A stretch of DNA of 64,000 nt from CAYTED01 sp964537075 (GCA_964537075.1 CAZIBB010000001.1:38145-102144); one strand, 5' to 3'. Shown: positions 8,305 to 17,267, numbered from the stretch's first letter. Notes: generated by a model from the sequence alone, not told the origin. A program made the numbers and translations.

Positions 8305-8480
8305 TACTTTTCTTTGTCCGCAAAGAAAAGTAGACAAAAGAAACTCTCTCCTGCGAACAAATCGATAAATTCTTCGACACCCTTATGGAAGCCTCCAAAG
8401 GCGCTTCACTTCCTCCAGTTGGAGCTTCTGTCCTTTTTGGGTGTCGAGAATTTCTAGCGATTCTTTTCGCGCGGAGCCCA
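8305..8480 (-). repeat. Palindromic element family B, copy B1 (reverse orientation)
   Basis: Aligns, as its reverse complement, with copies at 50031-50213 and 59824-60000. Features are the terminal hairpin ACTTTTCTTTG/CAAAGAAAAGT (8306-8331), the conserved blocks CTCTCTCCTGCG, CTTCACTTCCTCC and GAATTTCTAGCGATTC, and a stem CGACACCC/GGGTGTCG (8375-8382 and 8438-8446). It fills most of the gap between the plus-strand small genes and the end of rmlD, that is, a convergent intergenic region. The rest of that gap (8481-8535) shows nothing else. Confidence 0.87.
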
Positions 8481-8535
8481 CGCAGGACCAAGTTTAGAGA
8501 AAATAATAAAGGTCTATTTTAAAATCAAAGATACG

Positions 8536-9480
8536 CTATTTTTCTTTCAAAAACTCTTCGAGTGCTTCCGTGTAAGGACGGAAGGGAATGAATTTCGTAT
8601 TGCGGAGTGTCGAACAATGTGGCCTTTTGGCAGGCCTTGGGAAAGCATCAGATGAAACAGGCTTCACGATGATATCTTTTCTAGCAATCCGAAAGAGCTC
8701 CTTCGCTGCCTCATACCAGGTCGCCGGGTTCTCATTGACCAAGTGATAGATACCATACGGTACGCCATGCTGTATCATCACCTTGGTCGCCAGGGCGAGA
8801 TCCGGTGCATAGGTGAAACAGGAGCGTTCATCATCGACTGCAGTTATTTCTTTTTTCCCCTCAGATACTTCAAGCATCTTCTCAAAAAAACTTTTCTTCC
8901 CTACAAGCGAAGCCGCTGGTTTTCCAAAGAGTTTGGAGAGTCGAATGATATAATATTTTTCAGCGCATTCCGCCACAGCTTTTTCTCCCGCAAGCTTACT
9001 TTCTCCATATTTCGAAATCGGATTCGGTTCGGCATCCTCGACATATCCTTCTTCATTCGTTCCATCGAACACATAGTCCGACGAATAATGAAACAATGTC
9101 GCATTTATTTCCTTCGAGAGCTCCGCGAGGAATTTCGGCACTTCCGCATTCAGCATCATCGCTTTTGCATATTCTTCAATATTCTCTTCGCATTGATCGA
9201 CAGCATTGTATGCCACGGCATTGATGATAATGTCCGGTACATACTCTCGAACCTTTTTCTCCGCCAAAGTGAAATCCGTGATATCAACCCGGCACCTATT
9301 GTCTTCTTCTGATTTTGTAACCAAATTTTTAGGAACACCATTTTCAGACCCACATACAATAGGCGCTGGGTAAATATCCTCCCGATCCCACCCCATCGTT
9401 TCATATCCGGGATCTTCGGAGTACACCCGGACCAATTCCTGCCCGAGCATCCCCTTCGCTCCTAATATCAAAACTTTCAT
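8536..9480 (-). CDS. rmlD: dTDP-4-dehydrorhamnose reductase
   Basis: Last step of dTDP-L-rhamnose synthesis: NAD(P)H-dependent reduction of the 4-keto group. The 314-aa protein is an extended SDR: MKVLILGAKGMLGQELV carries the GxxGxxG cofactor loop, INAVAYNAVDQCE matches the RmlD A-x-T-x-VD-type region, HYSSDYVFDGTNEEGY is the classic RmlD YVFDG motif, and YGESKLAGE near residue 155 is the catalytic YxxxK. The C-terminal RPAKRPHCSTLRNTKF also fits RmlD (RP...SxL). It is slightly long because of an insertion near residues 40-65. It follows the terminator of the LysM gene, so it probably has its own promoter, which I could not identify with confidence. Confidence 0.92.
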   Translation of the reverse strand: MKVLILGAKGMLGQELVRVYSEDPGYETMGWDREDIYPAPIVCGSENGVPKNLVTKSEEDNRCRVDITDFTLAEKKVREYVPDIIINAVAYNAVDQCEENIEEYAKAMMLNAEVPKFLAELSKEINATLFHYSSDYVFDGTNEEGYVEDAEPNPISKYGESKLAGEKAVAECAEKYYIIRLSKLFGKPAASLVGKKSFFEKMLEVSEGKKEITAVDDERSCFTYAPDLALATKVMIQHGVPYGIYHLVNENPATWYEAAKELFRIARKDIIVKPVSSDAFPRPAKRPHCSTLRNTKFIPFRPYTEALEEFLKEK

Positions 9481-9536
9481 AAAAAAATAGAATCAAAATA
9501 TTTCGTACTCATTCTCCCTTATTTCAATCATTTTTG

Positions 9537-9573
9537 CAAAAAAAACGGCGTCAGGTAATTTTGACCTAACGCC
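9537..9573 (-). terminator. Intrinsic terminator after the LysM gene
   Basis: On the minus strand GGCGTTAGGT and ACCTGACGCC (9547-9573) form a 10-bp stem with one mismatch and a 7-base loop, followed by T8 (A-run at 9538-9545). Confidence 0.88.
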
Positions 9574-9596
9574 CTTGAAACTCATCTTCGCCCTCA

Positions 9597-10586
9597 TTAC
9601 TCGATATTGAAACACAGTCCGCATTTCATCGCATTAAAAAACCCTTGATCCGAATTTTCGATGCCAGGATCCCGTTCCATAAATGTACGGATCGAATCCC
9701 TTGCTGATCGCTCAAATTCTTCGATCGTTCCGACATACTTATATCCGCCGGATTCATCATTTCGAAAAGTACGATATCCGAGGCTCTCAGCATAGAGAGG
9801 GATAACCCGCCAAAACGAGATGGCTTGTACAGTCATCAGGTCTGTACGAAGCGTAAAAGGCACCTTCAGACAAAGCCATGTGTCATGCAAGGATCCAAGA
9901 AACTCGAATTCCGGATGAATGGGAGCAACGGCATTGGCTGGTATCGGCCACAAGGACGGTCCTCCCGAAAGAGTTTCCAATGTCGGCGGTTCCCTGTGCT
10001 CCATGATGCCGCTTTCAGGCGACACGACATTCACTATCTTCTTCTTCTTCAGCAAAACAACGCTCAAACATAGCAAGAGAAGCGCAATTCCAAGCGCAAC
10101 GAGAAGAGCTGTTATTCGCCTTTCAAGCTTTTGATTCACCTCGACATCAGCAGTATACTGCGCGATCATCGAATAAACGCCGTGACGGATAGCCTCATCA
10201 TTCTTCTGAAGCAATCCGAGCTTCGAGTGAAGCTCTTTCGCAGTCGCCTCTAACGAAGTAATCTGACTCGCTATTGCCTGCGCGTTTGCCGAATCAGTTT
10301 CCAAAGATACGGCGGGTACAGGAAATGGCACGTTTCTTTTCGAAAATGTAGCGCATCCCTGAGAAATATCAATGCTCGTTCCGGCGAAAATCAAATCCGG
10401 ATTTTCGATGCCAGTTGCTTGAGCGAAAGCGCCAGCCTTCTTCATTGAAGGCGATACCCGGCATCCTTCCTTCAGGATTTTCCAGATCGTATCGCCTCGC
10501 TCTACGTTCCACTCCGCGCCGATGGCGAGATGTGAAAATACGAAGCTGAAGAAAACCGTCACCAAAATAGTGAGGTAGCGTTTCAT
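9597..10586 (-). CDS. Exported LysM-domain protein with coiled coil and late membrane helix
   Basis: Unassigned protein, 329 aa. The N-terminus MKRYLTILVTVFFSFVFSH is a signal peptide or signal anchor; then WNVERGDTIWKILKEGC begins a LysM-type fold, a module that binds N-acetylglucosamine polymers such as peptidoglycan. A heptad-like region (about residues 90-145) precedes a strong membrane helix (ALLVALGIALLLLCLSVVLL) and basic residues, followed by a C-terminal soluble part of about 130 aa without a recognised domain. The ATG at 10586 is chosen over one at 10634 because GGAGGAG precedes it and the signal sequence begins there. It is downstream of rmlC-rmlB and ended by its own terminator. 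A wall-attached link between envelope and cytoplasm is plausible. Confidence 0.78.
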   Translation of the reverse strand: MKRYLTILVTVFFSFVFSHLAIGAEWNVERGDTIWKILKEGCRVSPSMKKAGAFAQATGIENPDLIFAGTSIDISQGCATFSKRNVPFPVPAVSLETDSANAQAIASQITSLEATAKELHSKLGLLQKNDEAIRHGVYSMIAQYTADVEVNQKLERRITALLVALGIALLLLCLSVVLLKKKKIVNVVSPESGIMEHREPPTLETLSGGPSLWPIPANAVAPIHPEFEFLGSLHDTWLCLKVPFTLRTDLMTVQAISFWRVIPLYAESLGYRTFRNDESGGYKYVGTIEEFERSARDSIRTFMERDPGIENSDQGFFNAMKCGLCFNIE

Positions 10587-10702
10587 AATATACTCCTCCA
10601 ACACTGCGACATTAAAGAACTTTGATTTTTCCACTTATCACTCTCAAATATAAGTGAAGTAACATGATGCAACAGAATTCAAAAAATGTCAATATTAGGC
10701 AA

Positions 10703-11665
10703 TCAAGCCTTCAGATGCTTCCACCAACTTTCATTTTCTTTGAACCACTCGACAGTTTTCTCGAGTCCTTCTTCGAGTGTCACTTCCGGCTGCCAGCCGA
10801 GCTTATTTTTTATCTTTGAAAAATCGATGGCGTAGCGACGATCATGTCCAGGACGGTCATTTACGTACTCAATCATCGACTCATCTTTTCCGAGAATCTC
10901 AAGGATTTTCTTTATAATCCAGATATTTTCTTTCTCGCCGTTTCCCCCGATGCAGTATGTCTCGCCGATTATCCCCTTTCGGAGGATGAAGTCGATCGCG
11001 CGGACATGATCCGTTACGAAAAGCCAATCGCGAACCTGCAGACCGTCTCCGTACACCGGGACCTTTTTCCCCTCGAGAAGATTGGTGATTGCGAGCGGGA
11101 TCAATTTCTCCGGAAAATGGTATGGCCCGTAATTATTGGAACAGTTCGATATGGTGATCGGCAATCCATAGGTATGAAAATAAGCCCGCACCAGATGATC
11201 CGATGCCGCCTTCGAAGCACTGTATGGACTCCTTGGATCGTACGGCGTCAGCTCATCGAAGGCGAGAGCATCCGGAGAGAGTGATCCGAATACCTCATCG
11301 GTCGAGATATGATGGAATCTTCTCCCATGTTTCCGTGCGGCTTCAAGCAGAATGAAGGTACCCTCTACATTTGTTTTTATGAAAGCCTCCGGCTCCTGTA
11401 TCGAACGATCCACATGCGACTCCGCCGCAAAATGCACCACGACATCGCACTCGGCCATAAGCAGGTCGACGACCGCCGCATCACGGATATCCCCCAGCAC
11501 GAACCGATATCGCGGATCATCGCTCCATCGTGACAAATTCTCTCTGTTCCCAGCATAGGTCAAGGCATCGAGATTCACCACGGTATCTTCTGGATATGTC
11601 CCGAGTATATGATGGATGAAATTCGATCCGATAAACCCCGCCCCTCCGGTAACGAGTAGTTTCAT
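10703..11665 (-). CDS. rmlB: dTDP-glucose 4,6-dehydratase
   Basis: Second step of dTDP-rhamnose synthesis, an NAD-dependent intramolecular redox dehydration. The 320-aa extended SDR shows MKLLVTGGAGFIGSNFIHHI (NAD loop), VVHFAAESHVDRSI, HISTDEVFGSL (the TDE triad region with catalytic Asp-Glu), the YSASKAASDHLVRAY catalytic tyrosine/lysine, SNCSNNYGPYHFPEKLIP, and NVYGDGLQVRDWLFV-like VYGDGLQVRDWLFVTDHV, all hallmarks of RmlB. The length is normal for the family (about 320-360). It starts 17 bp after rmlC and the two are clearly cotranscribed. Together with rmlA, rmlC and rmlD in this window the pathway is complete. Confidence 0.96.
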   Translation of the reverse strand: MKLLVTGGAGFIGSNFIHHILGTYPEDTVVNLDALTYAGNRENLSRWSDDPRYRFVLGDIRDAAVVDLLMAECDVVVHFAAESHVDRSIQEPEAFIKTNVEGTFILLEAARKHGRRFHHISTDEVFGSLSPDALAFDELTPYDPRSPYSASKAASDHLVRAYFHTYGLPITISNCSNNYGPYHFPEKLIPLAITNLLEGKKVPVYGDGLQVRDWLFVTDHVRAIDFILRKGIIGETYCIGGNGEKENIWIIKKILEILGKDESMIEYVNDRPGHDRRYAIDFSKIKNKLGWQPEVTLEEGLEKTVEWFKENESWWKHLKA

Positions 11666-11682
11666 AGTAATTTTGAATTTTC

Positions 11683-12222
11683 TTATAGTTCACTCAAAAA
11701 AGGGAGTATTCTGTCTTTCTCTGACACTATCAGGGTTGTCGTTTCCATCGTCCACTCAATACCGATTTCTGGATCATCGTAGCGGATACCGCTCTCATGC
11801 TCTTTTGAATACGGTGCGGTTACCTTGTAAGAAAAAATAGTATCGTCTTCAAGCGTAAGAAATCCATGTGCGAAGCCCTCTGGAACCCACAGTTGATGGT
11901 GATTCTTTTCTGAGAGTTCCACTGCCACATACTTCCCATAGGTCGGGGATTCCTTTCGAATATCGACGGCCACGTCAAGCACTTTCCCCCGAAGCACCTG
12001 TACGAGCTTCCCTTGTACCATCGGCTCATTCTGAAAGTGCAAACCCCGAAGCACTCCTTTCTTGGATTTCGATACATTGTCTTGCACGAACTGCTCCACA
12101 GGAATCCCTGCTGCCTGATATTTCTCCTGACTGAATGATTCGAAAAAATATCCCCGCTCATCAGCGTAGACATCTGGCTCAACAATCAATACTCCGTCCA
12201 ATATCGTTTTTTCAATTTTCAT
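11683..12222 (-). CDS. rmlC: dTDP-4-dehydrorhamnose 3,5-epimerase
   Basis: Third step of dTDP-rhamnose synthesis, a cofactor-independent double epimerisation in a cupin fold. The 179-aa product has the family layout: DERGYFFESFSQEKY near the start, VQDNVSKSKKGVLRGLHFQ with the catalytic histidine, KLVQVLRGKVLDVAVDIRK, LWVPEGFAHGFLTLED and the acidic YDDPEIGIEW near the end. The ATG at 12222 is preferred to one at 12279, because the latter would add a segment running up to the khpA terminator. No good ribosome-binding sequence precedes it. It heads the rmlC-rmlB pair; regulation is not evident. Confidence 0.94.
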   Translation of the reverse strand: MKIEKTILDGVLIVEPDVYADERGYFFESFSQEKYQAAGIPVEQFVQDNVSKSKKGVLRGLHFQNEPMVQGKLVQVLRGKVLDVAVDIRKESPTYGKYVAVELSEKNHHQLWVPEGFAHGFLTLEDDTIFSYKVTAPYSKEHESGIRYDDPEIGIEWTMETTTLIVSEKDRILPFLSEL

Positions 12223-12264
12223 AAAAATGGAATCACAAAAATAGCTCTTCCCTTCCATTGTAGC

Positions 12265-12300
12265 ATACAAAAAGCCCACATCGCTGCGGGCTTTTTGTAT
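12265..12300. terminator. Bidirectional intrinsic terminator between khpA and rmlC
   Basis: ATACAAAAAGCCC (12265-12277) is complementary to GGGCTTTTTGTAT (12288-12300), with loop bases between. It ends khpA transcription seven bases after the stop codon. Confidence 0.9.
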
Positions 12301-12307
12301 GTTTGAA

Positions 12308-12676
12308 TTACGCTTTGAGCTCGTTCATCATGTCATCAAGCGCCTTGGTCGGGTCTTCCGAGTCTGAAAGCGGTGAAACAGTCGGAGCAACCGGAGTCGC
12401 CTCCCGCACCGGACGAGTCGAACCCTCCGGCTCATTGATTTTCAGATTCACACGAGCACTGTTCCTCGCGCCAATCACGCGAAGCAAGGTGCGAAGCGCC
12501 TTGGCTGTCATGCCCTCGCGACCGATCACCATACCCATGTCCTGGGCGTTCACATCAAGCGTGATGAGCACTCCCATTTCATCGATTTTCCGTTCCACCT
12601 TCACATCATCCGGATGATCGACGAGCATCTTTACGACGTATTCGACGAACTCCTTGTCCTGTACATTCTCTGTCAT
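12308..12676 (-). CDS. khpA: KH-domain RNA-binding protein (KhpA-like)
   Basis: Small RNA-binding protein, 122 aa. The first 80 residues form one KH domain: KEFVEYVVKMLVDHPDDVKV, then GMVIGREGMTAKALRTLL with the GxxG loop (GREG) and the typical VNLKINEPEG end. This matches KhpA/YlqC, which with KhpB binds many RNAs and affects cell division and elongation in Gram-positives. A C-terminal tail of about 35 residues, rich in T, P, V and S and ending in acidic DSEDPTKALDDMMNELKA, is an addition to the usual 75-80 aa. AGGAG precedes the ATG. It has a promoter at 12739-12766 lying in the end of the previous gene and a terminator right after it, so it is monocistronic. Confidence 0.9.
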   Translation of the reverse strand: MTENVQDKEFVEYVVKMLVDHPDDVKVERKIDEMGVLITLDVNAQDMGMVIGREGMTAKALRTLLRVIGARNSARVNLKINEPEGSTRPVREATPVAPTVSPLSDSEDPTKALDDMMNELKA

Positions 12677-12738
12677 AACATTCTCCTACATGATTATCAT
12701 GGATACCCCGCACACGCACGGATATCCTCCGCCCCTTC

Positions 12739-12766
12739 ATTGTACAGCGACTGCAAATACTGTCAA
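12739..12766 (-). promoter_or_regulatory. Sigma-70-type promoter of khpA
   Basis: On the minus strand TTGACA (12766-12761), a 16-base spacer, and TACAAT (12744-12739). The -35 box overlaps the last codons of the DUF475 gene, so the two are separately controlled despite the short gap. Confidence 0.78.
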
Positions 12767-13665
12767 TTCTTTTTCGACCGATGAAAAAAATACGCGACGA
12801 TACCGATAGTCGCCACAGGACTTACCCATTCCGGAACATGAATCATAAATCCATGAGCGATCATCACCCCGCCGAGAACGAGTATGGAATACATCGCTCC
12901 GTTTTTCAAAAACGCATATTTCTTCACTCTATCAATATTCGCCACCGTCAACTGTCGCACGACGACCGCTCCGATGCCGTTTCCGATCAGGATAAGCGGA
13001 ATCGAAAGCGTAAAAGCAAAGGCGCCGAGCACGCCATCAATTGAAAATGAAAGATCAATCACCTCGAGAAAAAATACCTTGCTCCAATCCGACATCGTCG
13101 AACCTTTCATTTCCTCCTCAGCCTTCTCCGCCTGCAGCCGGAATCCATGAACAATGAAGAATGCCGTGGAGCCGACAACCGCACCGAATCCCACCATCGG
13201 ATTTTCCTTCATCGCATACCACACGACGACTGCCAGGAGAAGTGATGCCACCGCATAGAACCAGACACCATGCTGATTGACGATCCGCTCAAAACGAAAT
13301 CCATACTTTTTTTCTTCGAGAAAAATCCAATGAAAGAAAAGCAGAAGGAGAAAAATTCCTCCACCCATGAGAAGCACCGGCGCGGAGGTCGCTATGGCAT
13401 CATGTACTGCAGGATCATTGGAGAAAGTGGACGTGAATGATCCGATAAACCCAAGAGACGGAATCGTCACCCACACGATGAGCCATGGAAGAATGCCTCG
13501 GACGACGAACACAGCGAAAAAAATGCCCCAGGTAACAAAAAATCGCCGCGCGTTTGCCCCCATAGTCGAGAGCACATCGGCGTTGATGATGGCATTATCG
13601 ATGCTTGATACCGTCTCAAACAGTACGAGGCCTATGACAATCAGCAGTATGGAGAAAAAATCCAT
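12763..13665 (-). CDS. DUF475 / TerC-type integral membrane protein
   Basis: Polytopic membrane protein of 300 aa related to the DUF475 and TerC (tellurium resistance / metal exporter) group. About eight hydrophobic helices are visible. Family features are the acidic positions inside the first helix and loop (FETVSSIDNAIINADVL) and the later FFLEVIDLSFSIDGVLGAFAF, a pair of inverted-repeat motifs with buried aspartate/glutamate that suggest cation transport. TerC homologues such as those of Bacillus export manganese; for this subgroup the substrate is not established. A TTG at 13692 would add nine residues; the ATG at 13665 is preferred because the first helix starts at once, as in relatives. 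No clear ribosome-binding site supports either. It follows murF by about 100 bp. Confidence 0.86.
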   Translation of the reverse strand: MDFFSILLIVIGLVLFETVSSIDNAIINADVLSTMGANARRFFVTWGIFFAVFVVRGILPWLIVWVTIPSLGFIGSFTSTFSNDPAVHDAIATSAPVLLMGGGIFLLLLFFHWIFLEEKKYGFRFERIVNQHGVWFYAVASLLLAVVVWYAMKENPMVGFGAVVGSTAFFIVHGFRLQAEKAEEEMKGSTMSDWSKVFFLEVIDLSFSIDGVLGAFAFTLSIPLILIGNGIGAVVVRQLTVANIDRVKKYAFLKNGAMYSILVLGGVMIAHGFMIHVPEWVSPVATIGIVAYFFHRSKKN

Positions 13666-13767
13666 ATAGGGAGGAGGTGAGAATTTAGACAATAGTATAT
13701 AGAATACAAAAAAAGAACGAGGTAAGGAATCAAAGAAAATTCTACTCCATATTCTCCATTCACTGTA

Positions 13768-15090
13768 TCATTTCTCCGGAATGAACGGTTTTGCGCGCCA
13801 TTCGGGAGACTGGCAGCAGAGAAGCTTGAAAGCGTCTTCTGGGTGTTCCATCGATTGTTCAACGACTTTTTCCATGCGCATTCCGCGCGATCCCTTAATG
13901 AGCACCGCATCACCTTCATGAAGAAACTCCGCAAGTGCGTCTCCCGCTTTCAGAGGATAATCGAAGGAAAACATTCGGTCTCGTGAAAATCCTCGGAGCG
14001 CGAGTGACTCGCCAAACAAGCATGCTTTCACTCCGACCAAAAATACCGCCGAGAAACCCATAGGGTAAACCTGCGTCGCCAATTCCTGATGAAATATATC
14101 CGCATTCGGACCAAGCTCCAACATATCGCCAAAAACAAATATTTTCCGCGAAGCCCGCATACGTGCAAGCGTCGTCAACGCCGCTTTAACCGAATCCGGC
14201 GAGGCATTATAGGTATCGTCGATAAGAAGCGCTCCATTCTTTCCTGCGATGAGTCTCATCCTTCCAGGAAGAGATTCGAATCGCTCTAAGGCGGTTACAA
14301 TCGATACCGGATTCATCCGAAGCGAAAGCCCGACCGCTACCGCTGCCAAAGCAGATGAAACGAGATGCTCGCCTATCAGGTTCGGCAAACGCACTGGAAT
14401 ACTCACTCCTTCATATTTCAATTTGAAATTAAAGCCAACGCCCGTCCGCTCATCGAAAGTATAGTGTTCACCGGAAACCGTCGCCGGTCCCGAAATCGAA
14501 TACGTGTATGTCTTTGCTTTTATTTTTTCTTGAAGCGAGAGTACTCGCTCATCATCGGCGTTGAGAATGGCGATTCCCTCTTCAGGAAGACGAGTCACGA
14601 GTCGTCCCTTCTCCCTAGCAATCGCACCAATGGTTTTAAAATTTTCGAGATGACTTTCACCGATCTTCGTCACCACTCCCACCGTAACCGGTACAAATCG
14701 CAGAAGATATTCCATATCCCCCGGATAATCCACTCCCATTTCCAATACGAGAATTTCCGGATATCGGCAGGGAAAGATAAGAAGAAAGCAGGTTCGAAAT
14801 ACAAGCTGAAACCACCCGAGGAAAGAATGTCCCTGACTTTTTTCACCGAGAATCGTGAGCGGAATACCGATCTCGTTATTATAGTTTCCCTCGCTCTTCC
14901 GGACCGAGTATTCCGATGCTAAAACAAGTGCAATCGCCTCTTTCGTCGAACTCTTTCCGACCGAACCGGTCACACCAACAATAATCGGATGATATTTTTT
15001 CAAAACAAGAACAGCAAAAAAACGCAATGTACTTTCGAGGATCTTCCGCAAAAATGATTTTTTAGACTGTATTCCCATAATTTTTATCAT
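13768..15090 (-). CDS. murF: UDP-N-acetylmuramoyl-tripeptide--D-alanyl-D-alanine ligase
   Basis: Mur ligase that adds D-Ala-D-Ala to the UDP-MurNAc-tripeptide in the cytoplasm, the last soluble peptidoglycan precursor step. The 440-aa sequence has the ATP-binding loop GVTGSVGKSSTKEAI near residue 40, the VLEMGVDYPGDMEYLL region, NADDERV, and the C-terminal domain starting LLIDDTYNASPDSVKAAL, all diagnostic for MurF. The N-terminal UDP-binding domain is short, and the first 30 residues are a basic hydrophobic segment (FLRKILESTLRFFAVLVLKKY) that could bind the membrane; this is seen in some CPR MurF proteins and replaces most of the usual domain. The ATG overlaps the ftsI stop (ATGA), so it belongs to the dcw operon. 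Confidence 0.92.
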   Translation of the reverse strand: MIKIMGIQSKKSFLRKILESTLRFFAVLVLKKYHPIIVGVTGSVGKSSTKEAIALVLASEYSVRKSEGNYNNEIGIPLTILGEKSQGHSFLGWFQLVFRTCFLLIFPCRYPEILVLEMGVDYPGDMEYLLRFVPVTVGVVTKIGESHLENFKTIGAIAREKGRLVTRLPEEGIAILNADDERVLSLQEKIKAKTYTYSISGPATVSGEHYTFDERTGVGFNFKLKYEGVSIPVRLPNLIGEHLVSSALAAVAVGLSLRMNPVSIVTALERFESLPGRMRLIAGKNGALLIDDTYNASPDSVKAALTTLARMRASRKIFVFGDMLELGPNADIFHQELATQVYPMGFSAVFLVGVKACLFGESLALRGFSRDRMFSFDYPLKAGDALAEFLHEGDAVLIKGSRGMRMEKVVEQSMEHPEDAFKLLCCQSPEWRAKPFIPEK

Positions 15091-16877
15091 TGTATCCTAT
15101 GTAATCCGTCCTGTATCGCCTCTGTCGGTTGTACCTGATAATATTCCAGAAGAAATTTCATCATCTTTCCAAATACCGGAGCAGCCGATGATTCCGCCCA
15201 TTCCACATTTTTTGGACGGTCAAACTTCACTGAAATTGCAAATTTCGGTTCATTCATCGGCGCATAACCGACGAAAGATCCTATCGACAAGTTCTCATCA
15301 TACCCCTTTTGATCAGTCTTGGCTATCTGTGCCGTCCCCGTCTTACCGCCCACCAGATACCCTGGAACATCAGCTCTTTTCCCATGACCATTGACGACGA
15401 CGCTTCGGAGCATGTCTCCCATTACTTTCGCCGTTTCCTCACTCACCACGCGACGCACCGGTTCCGGACGAACCATTTCCTCTCTTCCATTCCCATGGAT
15501 AATTTTCTCCACCAAACGTGGCTTCATCAGCACGCCATTATTACCAAGCGCCGCATATGCTTGCACGAGTTGAAGCGGCGTCGCGGTAATACCCTGTCCG
15601 AAAGAAGCTGTGAAAAAATTAATACTCTGACGAGTATCATTCATGTTTTTCAGACTCCCCGATACCTCGCCGGGAAATCCAAATCCTGATTTCTCTCCGA
15701 ATCCGAAATTATTCACATATTCACGAAACACCGAATTTCCCAATAATCGCTCGACAAAAATCACTCCCGTATTGATCGATTCATCCAACACTCGATACAT
15801 GTCGCTTCGCCCATACACTTTTCCCTCAGCGTTTTTCAGATTATACCCCGCCTCCGTCACGACACCCGTATCAACATATTCCGTGCGTGGATTCACCTTT
15901 TTCTCCTCGATACCCATCGCCATAGTGAGCGGCTTCATGACGGATCCCGGTTCATACGCGATACTCGTCGCATCGTTCAAAAATATTTCATATTTCTCCA
16001 CTTCACCGAACTTATTCGGGTCAAATTGTGGAAGAGTTGCCATCGCCAATATATTTCCCGTCTTCGGTTCCATGACCACGATCGTCCCGCCTTCAGCCGC
16101 ATATTTCTCGATTGAGTCGCGCAGGATCCGCTCCGCCTCAAACTGTACAGTTCGATCGATGGTCAGAATCAAGTCATCACCATCTTCTGCGGGACTCATC
16201 GTACGATCCGTCAACGATATCCATCTCCCAGCCGAGTCTCTTTGTTCTTTCAGGCTTCCATCACGCCCCTGAAGCGACGCATTGAATGCTGCTTCGAGAC
16301 CATATTTCCCTTCCATACCAACCTGTCCATCCTTCCGATTGGCGACAAATCCAATAAGTGATGAGGCAAATTCCCCTCCCGGATAGTAACGGTTCGTTTC
16401 GAAACCGAGATAAATTCCCTTTATCTGAAGCGCCTTGATTCGTGATACCTCATCTTCCGAGAGTCGTTTTTTCACCAGTTCGAACGGATCATCTTTTCGT
16501 TCCATCTTCTTTTCGATATTTTCTCTCTCCATTCCCAATATCTCCGAGAGCATTTCGGCGACTTTTCCCTCATCGTCGATATCCCGCGGAACGATGAATG
16601 CATACGGCTCATCCCGATTCACCGCCACTGAATACAGCTCGCCACGATCATGAAAAAATATCTGCCCGCGTTCGGCTTGTATCGCGTTTTTCATCGTATA
16701 TTGCGATGAGGCAATCCCCTCCCATCGCTCATGATTCAGGACCTGAACAAAATACAAGCGAGTCAGTATCGCGAGGGCGCCTCCAACGACAAAAAAAACA
16801 AGGAGCCTCGCTCGCGCCGATCCCCCCTGATCATCTGTTTTCTTTCGCACATCGCTGCGACGAAATCCCGTTTTCAT
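15087..16877 (-). CDS. ftsI: Peptidoglycan D,D-transpeptidase (FtsI/PBP2 class B)
   Basis: Class B penicillin-binding protein that crosslinks septal or lateral peptidoglycan outside the membrane. One N-terminal helix (LLVFFVVGGALAILTRLYFV, residues 25-44) is followed by the dimerisation region and, in the second half, the transpeptidase domain with YEPGSVMKPLTMAMG (SxxK nucleophile serine), the SINTG motif (SxN) and GGKTGTAQIA (KTG). The 596-aa length is normal. Its location in the dcw cluster between ftsL (8 bp upstream) and murF (4-base overlap) points to the division enzyme FtsI rather than the elongation PBP2. No C-terminal PASTA domains are present. Confidence 0.94.
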   Translation of the reverse strand: MKTGFRRSDVRKKTDDQGGSARARLLVFFVVGGALAILTRLYFVQVLNHERWEGIASSQYTMKNAIQAERGQIFFHDRGELYSVAVNRDEPYAFIVPRDIDDEGKVAEMLSEILGMERENIEKKMERKDDPFELVKKRLSEDEVSRIKALQIKGIYLGFETNRYYPGGEFASSLIGFVANRKDGQVGMEGKYGLEAAFNASLQGRDGSLKEQRDSAGRWISLTDRTMSPAEDGDDLILTIDRTVQFEAERILRDSIEKYAAEGGTIVVMEPKTGNILAMATLPQFDPNKFGEVEKYEIFLNDATSIAYEPGSVMKPLTMAMGIEEKKVNPRTEYVDTGVVTEAGYNLKNAEGKVYGRSDMYRVLDESINTGVIFVERLLGNSVFREYVNNFGFGEKSGFGFPGEVSGSLKNMNDTRQSINFFTASFGQGITATPLQLVQAYAALGNNGVLMKPRLVEKIIHGNGREEMVRPEPVRRVVSEETAKVMGDMLRSVVVNGHGKRADVPGYLVGGKTGTAQIAKTDQKGYDENLSIGSFVGYAPMNEPKFAISVKFDRPKNVEWAESSAAPVFGKMMKFLLEYYQVQPTEAIQDGLHRIQ

Positions 16878-16885
16878 ATTCGTAA

Positions 16886-17227
16886 CTATTTCATAGCGAC
16901 CACACCAGAACGCTCGACAAGAATGACGTCCACCGCCCGCTCCATACCCATGCGAGCACCCGCCTCTTTCGTCTTCTCGAGAGAGCGTATCTCCGCCTCA
17001 TATATCCGCAATTCGCCGTTCTCCTTATCGAGCTTCGCGATCTCTTTCTCCAATGTACGGATACGGAATCCATGTACTGCATTCTGATTGATTGAAAACA
17101 GATAGTTCCCGGCCGAAAAAAGAAACATGGCAATAATAACCAAAAAACCTTTTTGGATAAATCCGCCTTTTCTCTTGTTCGTCGCACCGCGCCTTTCGCG
17201 ATACGCGATACATTCGGTATGGGTCAT
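16886..17227 (-). CDS. ftsL: FtsL-like division protein
   Basis: Short bitopic membrane protein, 113 aa: a basic cytoplasmic N-terminus, one helix (FLVIIAMFLFSAGNYLF, about residues 30-46), then a periplasmic coiled coil (FRIRTLEKEIAKLDKENGEL) and a conserved-looking tail (GMERAVDVILVE). This is the layout of FtsL, which joins FtsB and FtsQ to activate FtsWI at the septum. Primary sequence in this family is poorly conserved, so the call rests on topology, length and position immediately before ftsI in the dcw cluster. DivIC/FtsB is the main alternative. A family D palindrome lies between it and rsmH. Confidence 0.85.
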   Translation of the reverse strand: MTHTECIAYRERRGATNKRKGGFIQKGFLVIIAMFLFSAGNYLFSINQNAVHGFRIRTLEKEIAKLDKENGELRIYEAEIRSLEKTKEAGARMGMERAVDVILVERSGVVAMK

Positions 17228-17247
17228 ATTTTTTTGTTTTTATTTTT

Positions 17248-17267
17248 GCCTGCCTGCCATAGGCAGG
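17248..17267. repeat. Short GC palindrome, family D
   Basis: GCCTGCCTGCC and the complementary GGCAGG around ATA. It stands in the gap between rsmH and ftsL; similar sequences recur at 18349, 44879 and 44933. Confidence 0.75.
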
